6,272 nucleotides of DNA from contig JABMSC010000042.1 of the NCBI GenBank assembly GCA_013204685.1, positions 1 to 6,272 of the forward strand, in the 5' to 3' direction. The notes below the pieces were generated by a model, which was not told where the DNA came from, ran no database searches, and saw only the letters and a list, made by a program, of their open reading frames with translations. The DNA comes from Candidatus Omnitrophota bacterium (GTDB lineage Bacteria; Omnitrophota; Gorgyraeia; Tantalellales; Tantalellaceae). The position numbers and the translations under genes were made by a program. This document shows positions 1-4,771 of this stretch, piece after piece (the first letter of the stretch is position 1; each line of letters opens with the position of its first letter).

Positions 1-13
1 CATGTACGGCATT

Positions 14-16
14 TAG
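14..16 (+). other. In-frame TAG interrupting the phosphomannomutase reading frame
   Basis: The codons at 5-19 read Y-G-I-stop-F, and family members typically have N-G-I-K-F shortly after the catalytic-serine loop. One change, AAG to TAG, would explain the stop, and AAC to TAC would explain the tyrosine. Both are A-to-T changes within 20 bases of the window edge. It is either a genuine nonsense mutation making the gene a pseudogene, or a base error at a contig end. Confidence 0.6.
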
Positions 17-1300
17 TTCACAAAGACTTGGGGAGAGGTATTAAATACGGACGAAGCGGATATTCTTAAAAATGTTGCAAATGCCCGGGAGGCGGAATAC
101 TCCAAGCGCCCCGAGGGATCGCTTTTTGACGATAATGGCATGTTCAAGGAAAAGCGCACAGTCCGCGCGGCAGAAACCGAGGAAAAAGCTATAGAGCTTT
201 ATCTGAAAAGATACCTGGATGTATTCCCGGAGGATGCGCTCGCCGGGACAAAAATAGTACTTTACCAGCATTCAGCCGTCGGCAGAGACATCATCGAGAA
301 GGCATTTATTGGGCTTGGCGCTGAAGTGGTGCCGGTGGGAAGAAGCGAGGAATTTGTCCCGGTGGATACGGAGAAAGTTTCAGGATCTACCAGGGAATAT
401 CTTAAAGAATGGGCCGGTGAATACGAGCCCTTTGCGATCATATCCACGGACGGGGACTCTGACAGGCCTCTTCTGGCGGATGAGACCGGGGAGTTTCTTA
501 CGGGGGACAAACTCGGAGCATTAGTATCCATTTATCTTAAACCGGATTTTGCGGCTATTCCCATAAGCGCTAACGATGGTGTGGTGAAAGCTCTGAAGGA
601 TGAAGGCATAGAGGTAAAACAGACCCGCATAGGTTCACCTTATGTTATCGCGGCAATGAACGAAAAACTCGCTCTGGATCCTGAAGCAAAAGTCGTGAGC
701 TGGGAATCCAACGGGGGATTTCTTCTGGGCAGTGACTGGCAGATAGGGGGACATGAACTAAAGGCGCTTCCGACAAGGGACGCGGTTCTTCCCCTTGTCT
801 CTGCGATATTACTGGCAAAGAAAGAAGGTAAAAAGGTATCAGAACTTATCCGGGCATCTCTTCCCGACAGGTCCACCCATGCAGATGTCGTGGATGACAA
901 AACCCCGGGCTGTGAAACCTACACCGCCGAGATGGGAAAAGAGATCATCAAAGACTTTTCTCCGGCTGATGGTACCGTCGAAGAGGTGGCCTTCGATGGT
1001 AACTCGATCAAAGTGAACAACTTAGAAGCTAATCCTGAGCAGGCGGAGGAGCTGAGATCAATAAAGGAAAAGCTGGAAAAATATTTTAATCCAGATGATG
1101 GTTTCAGTGCGATCTCTTCGGTAAATTTTATTGATGGAATAAGGATAGTTTTCTCCAATGGCGACGTTGCGCACATAAGGCCATCCGGAAATGCACCCGA
1201 ATTTAGAATGTACGCTACAGCCGATACGGAAAAAAGAGCCGATGAAATAGCAGAAGCGAGAAAAAAAATATTACCTGAGATCATAAAAGATATGGGGTGA
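17..1300 (+). CDS. Phosphomannomutase / phosphohexomutase, 5' partial, in-frame stop near left edge
   Basis: Alpha-D-phosphohexomutase family enzyme, probably converting mannose-6-P and mannose-1-P in the cytoplasm. Three of the four family active-site loops are visible: the metal-binding loop DGDSDRP (449-466), the sugar-binding loop WESNGG (701-718, where relatives have a GGEESGG-like sequence) and the phosphate-binding loop RPSGNAPEFR (1178-1207). The first ATG is at 140 (386 residues) and has no well-placed ribosome binding site. The frame before it still reads as family sequence (FTKTWGEVLNTDEADI from base 17), so the real gene starts further left. The catalytic-serine loop (family TGSHIP-like) should lie just outside the window. 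A TAG at 14-16 interrupts this frame. The gene ends 4 bases before the isomerase gene, so the two are probably cotranscribed. Mannose specificity rests on that neighbour; a phosphoglucomutase or dual-specificity enzyme is possible. Confidence 0.85.
   Translation, partial: FTKTWGEVLNTDEADILKNVANAREAEYSKRPEGSLFDDNGMFKEKRTVRAAETEEKAIELYLKRYLDVFPEDALAGTKIVLYQHSAVGRDIIEKAFIGLGAEVVPVGRSEEFVPVDTEKVSGSTREYLKEWAGEYEPFAIISTDGDSDRPLLADETGEFLTGDKLGALVSIYLKPDFAAIPISANDGVVKALKDEGIEVKQTRIGSPYVIAAMNEKLALDPEAKVVSWESNGGFLLGSDWQIGGHELKALPTRDAVLPLVSAILLAKKEGKKVSELIRASLPDRSTHADVVDDKTPGCETYTAEMGKEIIKDFSPADGTVEEVAFDGNSIKVNNLEANPEQAEELRSIKEKLEKYFNPDDGFSAISSVNFIDGIRIVFSNGDVAHIRPSGNAPEFRMYATADTEKRADEIAEARKKILPEIIKDMG
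1294..1300 (+). promoter_or_regulatory. Ribosome binding site of the isomerase, inside the end of the mutase gene
   Basis: GGGGTGA contains the last codon and stop of the mutase and sits 4 bases before the ATG at 1305. It supports that start and suggests translational coupling of the two genes. Confidence 0.5.
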
Positions 1301-1304
1301 AAAT

Positions 1305-2492
1305 ATGGGAGACAATCCAGCCGACAGGATCGCAAATGCCCTCCGGGAAGGAAAGGCAGTATATCTATCGCCGTACAAAGAACCGAAGGTATGGGGTGCA
1401 GGAGGAATAGGCGAATACTGGTATGGGGCCGAAGCCGGAGACAAAAGTTCGGTTGCATCCCTGGGCGGGGATGAAGCTCCTATGGCGGATGTCCTGGAAC
1501 TTGCTCCGGTGGAGATACTGGGGGAAGGCGCAGTAAAAAAGTTCGGAGATCTTTTACCGCTTGTCAAGATCCTCACCCCCAAAGGAAGACTTTCCGTACA
1601 GTTCCATGACGCTAAGAATGAACTGTGGATCGTAACAGGAGTCGATGAGTCGGCTGCCGGGGGAAAAGAACCTTCTGTAATAGTGGGGTTTAGCTCCGAA
1701 GCTGTAGACGAGTATGGCCCGAGTGTAACAAGCGAATACCATGAAGCCCTTAAGGAATACGGAGTTCAACTTAATGCGCTTATTGATCTATTGCTGCAGA
1801 AGAGATTTAAAGAAGCTCTTGAGGAAACCAAAGACGTGGTCCTGGCGGCTGAGAGCGCTAAGGAAAGCAGCCCGCAAATAGCCGCAGCGTTAGATAAGGT
1901 CACTGAAGCCCGCGGAAAACTCGAAAAATTTTATAACTATATACCGGTAAAAATAGGGGATGTGATCCCCATACCCTGCGGAACCTTGCATGCCCTGGGT
2001 TCTGGTGTTGAAGTCGTAGAACCACAGATACCGGGCCCCACACAGTCCCTTGAAGACGGAGCGACATATCCTGTCAGGTATTATTTCCCCGGACATGAAA
2101 GGGGCAGGTCAAAAAAGAAGCTTGATATTGACAGGGCCGAAGAGATGATACCGGATGTTGTCAAAGAAAGCCCGCCGGAAGTAATAAGTGAGGCCGACTC
2201 CGTGAAAATAGAGCGGCTTCCGGGCGGTTTCGAGGACAAAGGCCTTGAAGTTCACAGGATAACCATGGAGGGGGCGGCAGAAGCGAATTTTTCAGATATT
2301 ACCAGTTTTCACACTCTGGTATCAGTAGCCGGGGAGGCAATGATAGTTACTTCCTCAGGTGAATACGAGATTCCGAAGGCAGCTCCCGGAGGCAAAATGC
2401 TTCTGGTTCCGGCATCCGCCGGGGAATATAAAATAGTATCTTCATCCGGCGCCCAGATCATAGATACGTTCACCCCGTTAGAAATTTCGTAG
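1305..2492 (+). CDS. manA: Class I mannose-6-phosphate isomerase (cupin, ManA-like)
   Basis: Interconverts fructose-6-P and mannose-6-P in the cytoplasm using one bound metal ion, usually zinc. The protein has 395 residues, close to the longer bacterial forms. Likely metal ligands are Q99 and H101 (LSVQFH), E106 (NELW) and H229 (GTLHAL). Further family signatures are FYNYIPVKIGDVIPIPCGTL, the EPQ segment and LDIDRA (compare the family's LHIDKA-like motif). A helical insert covers about residues 140-205, and a second cupin-like beta domain covers about 300-390. Two oddities are visible. The stretch between QFH and NELW is much shorter than in typical ManA, which has a PDD-containing loop there. 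The last residues (PLEIS) and the TAG stop are encoded by the first half of a palindromic repeat, so the C-terminus may be recently altered. It forms a two-gene unit with the mutase upstream. Confidence 0.88.
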   Translation: MGDNPADRIANALREGKAVYLSPYKEPKVWGAGGIGEYWYGAEAGDKSSVASLGGDEAPMADVLELAPVEILGEGAVKKFGDLLPLVKILTPKGRLSVQFHDAKNELWIVTGVDESAAGGKEPSVIVGFSSEAVDEYGPSVTSEYHEALKEYGVQLNALIDLLLQKRFKEALEETKDVVLAAESAKESSPQIAAALDKVTEARGKLEKFYNYIPVKIGDVIPIPCGTLHALGSGVEVVEPQIPGPTQSLEDGATYPVRYYFPGHERGRSKKKLDIDRAEEMIPDVVKESPPEVISEADSVKIERLPGGFEDKGLEVHRITMEGAAEANFSDITSFHTLVSVAGEAMIVTSSGEYEIPKAAPGGKMLLVPASAGEYKIVSSSGAQIIDTFTPLEIS

Positions 2493-2507
2493 AAATTTCT
2501 AACGGGG
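2473..2507 (+). repeat. Palindromic repeat, copy 1 (16-bp perfect arms, GTA loop)
   Basis: The left arm CCCCGTTAGAAATTTC (2473-2488) and right arm GAAATTTCTAACGGGG (2492-2507) are exact reverse complements around GTA. The inner GAAATTTC is itself palindromic, so it also occurs as a direct repeat on both sides of the loop. The isomerase stop TAG (2490-2492) lies at the loop. No T-run follows, so it is not a classical intrinsic terminator, but the RNA hairpin could protect the mRNA 3' end. Confidence 0.9.
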
Positions 2508-2510
2508 CAC

Positions 2511-2547
2511 GTCCCAGTAGAAATTTCGTAGAAATTTCTACTGGGAC
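2511..2547 (+). repeat. Palindromic repeat, copy 2 (17-bp perfect arms, GTA loop)
   Basis: The left arm GTCCCAGTAGAAATTTC (2511-2527) and right arm GAAATTTCTACTGGGAC (2531-2547) are exact reverse complements around GTA. The core is identical to copy 1. Three outer base pairs differ from copy 1, and both arms change together each time. CACGTCCC follows each copy (2508-2515 and 2547-2554), so the two units form a tandem repeat with a 39-base period. Confidence 0.9.
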
Positions 2548-2642
2548 ACGTCCCGATGTAAGATCAGCATTCAGGCCCGTTAAAATTTTCAAACTCCAAA
2601 ATTCATTTTTCGCAACATATTTTATTTAAAGAAGTTATGTCC

Positions 2643-2684
2643 CTAATCCTACCCGCTATCCGTTACCCGCGATATGCTATAGGG
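2643..2684. repeat. Degenerate heptamer tract (consensus near TAYCCGY)
   Basis: Successive 7-base units are CTAATCC, TACCCGC, TATCCGT, TACCCGC, GATATGC and TATAGGG. Units 2 to 4 match closely and the outer ones are decayed. It is noncoding and lies between the palindromes and the promoter. Confidence 0.6.
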
Positions 2685-2701
2685 TCCTTATCGTCTAAAA
2701 T

Positions 2702-2713
2702 ACTTATATAAGT
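2702..2713. promoter_or_regulatory. Perfect 12-bp palindrome upstream of the promoter, possible operator
   Basis: ACTTATATAAGT is self-complementary and ends 12 bases before the -35 box. The half-site ATAAGT recurs at 2721-2726, where its last T is the first base of the -35 box. The position suits a regulator of the permease operon, but an A+T-rich palindrome of this length can also occur by chance. Confidence 0.35.
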
Positions 2714-2725
2714 CAATATGATAAG

Positions 2726-2754
2726 TTGACAGAAATGGGGAATTTTTGTAAAAT
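2726..2754 (+). promoter_or_regulatory. Sigma-70-type promoter of the ABC permease operon
   Basis: The -35 box TTGACA (2726-2731) matches consensus exactly. The spacer is 17 bases, and the -10 box TAAAAT (2749-2754) has one mismatch. The region upstream is A+T-rich. Transcription would start near 2761 and leave a leader of about 45 bases before the ATG at 2806. This is the strongest promoter-like sequence I noticed in the window, and it makes the permease operon independent of the isomerase unit. Confidence 0.75.
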
Positions 2755-2760
2755 ATCCCC
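2737..2760. promoter_or_regulatory. Inverted repeat over the -10 box, candidate operator
   Basis: GGGGAATTTTT (2737-2747) and AAAATATCCCC (2750-2760) pair at 9 of 11 positions around a 2-base centre. The dyad covers the -10 box, where a bound repressor would block RNA polymerase. No regulator gene is in the window. Confidence 0.45.
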
Positions 2761-2793
2761 ACTTGTCTTCTAGGACGGGTATTAAGATTAAAA

Positions 2794-2799
2794 GAAGGG
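2794..2799 (+). promoter_or_regulatory. Ribosome binding site of the first permease
   Basis: GAAGGG sits 6 bases before the ATG at 2806 and fixes that start. Confidence 0.6.
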
Positions 2800-2805
2800 T
2801 AATTA

Positions 2806-3714
2806 ATGCAGAAAGAATCATTCCTCTCGCAGCTAAATAAGCAGAAAATATCATATTTATTCATAGCCCTGCCCTTCACATTATTCTTCATTTTCCAGTT
2901 AGCCCCTGTTTTTATATCTCTTTTTCTGTCTTTCACTAAATATAACATTGTTCATTCTCCCCAATTTGTGGGATTGGCCAATTACAAGAATATACTTTTC
3001 AATGATCCTCTTTTTTGGAAAGCCATGAAGAATACTTTAATATATGTTGTGGGCGTGGTCCCCGTGGGCATATGCGTTTCACTTATGCTGGCCGTCGCTA
3101 TAGACCAGAAGATCAAATTCAAGAATTTCTTTAAATCCATATTTTTCCTGCCGACAGTAACCGCGATAATCGCCGTATCTGTTATATGGAAATGGCTCTA
3201 TGCGGGGGAGAAATACGGCCTGATCAATTATTTTATTATGAAAATTGGATTTCAACCCATCGATTGGCTGGTAAACCCTTCATGGATTCTGCCGTCCATT
3301 ATGATCATGTCAATATGGGCCGGGGTAGGTTATAGCATGATCCTTTTCCTCGCCGGGCTGCAAACCATACCGCATGCCATGTATGAGGCGGCGGAGATCG
3401 ATGGTGCCGGTTTCTGGGAAAAGTTTTTTCACATTACGTTGCCGTTGTTAAGACCCACGATAGTATTCGTGAGCATGATGGCATTTATATTCAGTTTTCA
3501 GGTGTTTGAACAGGTATACATCATGACAAGCGGCCAGGGAGGTCTTGGCGGAGTGTTGGACTCCGGACTTACGATAGTTGCTTATCTTTATGATAAGGGA
3601 TTCGGGAAGTTTCAGATGGGATACGCTTCTGCGATGGCATATATTATTTTCCTCATCATCTTCATCATAACGATGATCAATAAACGCCTGATGCGGTCGA
3701 ATGTGGAGTATTAA
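2806..3714 (+). CDS. Carbohydrate ABC transporter permease, MalF/UgpA-like
   Basis: Inner-membrane subunit of a sugar importer (binding-protein-dependent transport, CUT1-type). The 302 residues match the usual size of short MalF-type permeases that lack MalF's large periplasmic loop. Six hydrophobic segments are visible near residues 15-43, 76-100, 112-133, 161-185, 218-240 and 275-294. The EAA loop that contacts the ATPase starts at E194 (EAAEIDGAGFWEKFFHITLP) between segments 4 and 5. The start at ATG 2806 is supported by GAAGGG upstream, and the gene follows directly on a strong promoter. It is paired with the MalG-like gene 75 bases downstream. Substrate cannot be read from the sequence; the GH113-like lipoprotein in the same unit suggests manno-oligosaccharides. 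No ATPase or binding protein is in the window, so these must lie downstream or elsewhere in the genome. Confidence 0.93.
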   Translation: MQKESFLSQLNKQKISYLFIALPFTLFFIFQLAPVFISLFLSFTKYNIVHSPQFVGLANYKNILFNDPLFWKAMKNTLIYVVGVVPVGICVSLMLAVAIDQKIKFKNFFKSIFFLPTVTAIIAVSVIWKWLYAGEKYGLINYFIMKIGFQPIDWLVNPSWILPSIMIMSIWAGVGYSMILFLAGLQTIPHAMYEAAEIDGAGFWEKFFHITLPLLRPTIVFVSMMAFIFSFQVFEQVYIMTSGQGGLGGVLDSGLTIVAYLYDKGFGKFQMGYASAMAYIIFLIIFIITMINKRLMRSNVEY

Positions 3715-3768
3715 AGTCCGTGGTTCGTGGTTTGTAGTCTCCGGACTCTGAACTCCGAACTCTGAACT
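3715..3768. repeat. Heptamer repeats in opposing orientation between the permease genes
   Basis: The left half (3716-3739) repeats GTYCGTG-like 7-mers: GTCCGTG, GTTCGTG, GTTTGTA, then GTC. The right half (3741-3768) is two 14-base units, CCGGACTCTGAACT and CCGAACTCTGAACT, each made of two CYGRACT heptamers. Read on the other strand the right half becomes GTTCAGA/GTTCGGA units, so the halves are diverged versions of one GTTC-type heptamer facing each other. GTCCG (3716-3720) can pair with CGGAC (3742-3746). It starts right after the stop of the first permease. Confidence 0.7.
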
Positions 3769-3771
3769 AAA

Positions 3772-3777
3772 AGGGAG
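3772..3777 (+). promoter_or_regulatory. Ribosome binding site of the second permease
   Basis: AGGGAG lies 12 bases before the ATG at 3790, a longer spacing than usual. No other in-frame start fits better. Confidence 0.45.
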
Positions 3778-3789
3778 CTTACTTATACG

Positions 3790-4731
3790 ATGCCGTACGA
3801 TGTAAGTAACAGAAAAGATTCACTGGTTGTAAGAACCTGTATATATGCGTTTCTGATCGCCGGAGCGCTTACCATGGCCATTCCCTACGTATGGATGGTG
3901 GTAACTTCCATTAAGCCCCCCTCAGAGATACAGGCATATCCTCCCAGCTTTCTGGTAAAGAACCCCACAATTGAACCCTATCAGGAACTTTTTAAAACAA
4001 TGCCGATGGGCAGGTATCTCTTCAACAGTTTTTTTGTTGCGGGTTCGATCACACTCTTTAATGTTTTTGCTACATCATTAGCCGGATATGCTTTTGCCAA
4101 ACACAGATTCTGGGGCAGGGATAAATTATTTTTCATTTTTCTCGGGTCGCTTATGATCCCGTGGCAGGTGAATATCATACCCGGTTTCGTTATAGTTAAG
4201 AGCCTCGGATGGCTTAATACGTATAAGGGGCTTATTATACCGTCGATGGCATGGTGTGCCTTTGGTATATTTCTTAACAGACAGTTTATATACAGTATTC
4301 CGGATGACTTAATAGATGCGGCTAAGATAGACGGATGCAGTGAATTTATGATATACCGTAAGGTTATCCTGCCGCTTATAAAACCGGTTCTGGCCACCCT
4401 GGCGATATTTACTTTTCTGCAGCAGTGGAATAATTTTGTCTGGCCGTTGGTCATTATATCCACGAGGGACATGAAAACCCTTCCATTGGCGTTATCTGTT
4501 CTGACCGGACAGTATGGCGCTAATTTTGCTATGGTTATGGCGGGTGCGGTTGTTGCGACTATACCGATGCTCGTGGTATATCTAATGTTCCAGAAGTATA
4601 TAATTAAAGGCATAGCGAGACGGGACTTAAGGGGTAGAACGCAGATTTACGCGGATCGAACGCCGATTGTCGCAGATCTAGATGAACACAGATTTACGCA
4701 GATATTTTGGAAGAAACTGGAACGCAAATGA
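3790..4731 (+). CDS. Carbohydrate ABC transporter permease, MalG/UgpE-like, with repeat-encoded C-terminal tail
   Basis: Second inner-membrane subunit of the sugar importer, expected to form a heterodimer with the MalF-like protein. The protein has 313 residues where this family is usually about 270-290. The first hydrophobic segment is near residues 16-40, followed by the typical SIKPPSEI and NSFFVAGS regions. The EAA loop starts at D176 (DAAKIDGCSEFMIYRKVILPLIKP). The family core ends at about A276 (FQKYIIKGIA, a normal MalG-type end). The last 37 residues, strongly charged and including RTQIYADR and RFTQIFWKK, are encoded by a 10/20-base repeat and are not part of the fold. The tail would sit on the cytoplasmic side. 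The stop is 40 bases before the lipoprotein gene, so the three genes probably form one operon. Confidence 0.93.
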   Translation: MPYDVSNRKDSLVVRTCIYAFLIAGALTMAIPYVWMVVTSIKPPSEIQAYPPSFLVKNPTIEPYQELFKTMPMGRYLFNSFFVAGSITLFNVFATSLAGYAFAKHRFWGRDKLFFIFLGSLMIPWQVNIIPGFVIVKSLGWLNTYKGLIIPSMAWCAFGIFLNRQFIYSIPDDLIDAAKIDGCSEFMIYRKVILPLIKPVLATLAIFTFLQQWNNFVWPLVIISTRDMKTLPLALSVLTGQYGANFAMVMAGAVVATIPMLVVYLMFQKYIIKGIARRDLRGRTQIYADRTPIVADLDEHRFTQIFWKKLERK

Positions 4732-4745
4732 ACGCAGATATTTTG
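4637..4745. repeat. 10/20-base tandem repeats partly inside the second permease gene
   Basis: Three 20-base units, GAACGCAGATTTACGCGGAT (4637-4656), GAACGCCGATTGTCGCAGAT (4658-4677) and GAACACAGATTTACGCAGAT (4684-4703), are followed by 10-base units GAACGCAAAT (4720-4729) and GAACGCAGAT (4730-4739). ATTTTG follows a GCAGAT unit twice (4704-4709 and 4740-4745). The underlying period is 10 bases (NNACGCAGAT). The repeat crosses the permease stop codon and nearly reaches the next ribosome binding site. Confidence 0.8.
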
Positions 4746-4759
4746 AGCGCAAATTGAAC

Positions 4760-4766
4760 AGGAAGG
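4760..4766 (+). promoter_or_regulatory. Ribosome binding site of the GH113-like lipoprotein gene
   Basis: AGGAAGG lies 5 bases before the ATG at 4772. It fixes that start, which also gives a proper lipoprotein signal peptide. Confidence 0.65.
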
Positions 4767-4771
4767 ATATT

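Larger units (their letters stand above)
2555..2725. other. Intergenic stretch between isomerase and permease operon
   Basis: Together with the palindromes before it and the promoter after it, this fills the 313-base gap between 2492 and 2806. It is A+T-rich apart from the heptamer tract listed separately. I see no convincing gene, RNA gene or intrinsic terminator with a T-run. Minus-strand open frames overlapping it have no recognisable protein features. Confidence 0.6.

Noticed and set aside
14..16. TAG read as an amino acid (recoded amber or pyrrolysine).
   Set aside because: TAG appears to end the isomerase gene normally at 2490-2492, and this site is within 20 bases of the window edge, where base errors are more likely.
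919..1458. Minus-strand open frame of 179 codons.
   Set aside because: It lies opposite the well-supported mutase and isomerase genes, spans their junction, and its translation shows no recognisable domain. It is a shadow.
2511..2547. AATTTCTACT inside the palindrome resembles part of a Cas12a-type CRISPR repeat.
   Set aside because: There are only two copies, 39 bases apart, with no unique spacers and no cas gene. The match is short and arises from the palindrome itself.
2473..2547. The hairpins as a rho-independent terminator.
   Set aside because: The stems are strong, but no T-run follows either one, and the tops of the stems are A+T-rich. Termination or mRNA protection remains possible but is not shown.
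2663..2948. Minus-strand open frames across the promoter and start of the first permease, some hydrophobic.
   Set aside because: They overlap a near-consensus promoter and the permease start. Their hydrophobicity comes from antisense A+T-rich sequence, and no ribosome binding site stands out.
3981..4613. Minus-strand open frame of 210 codons.
   Set aside because: It is fully antisense to the MalG-like permease, whose motifs are clear, and the antisense translation shows no family features.
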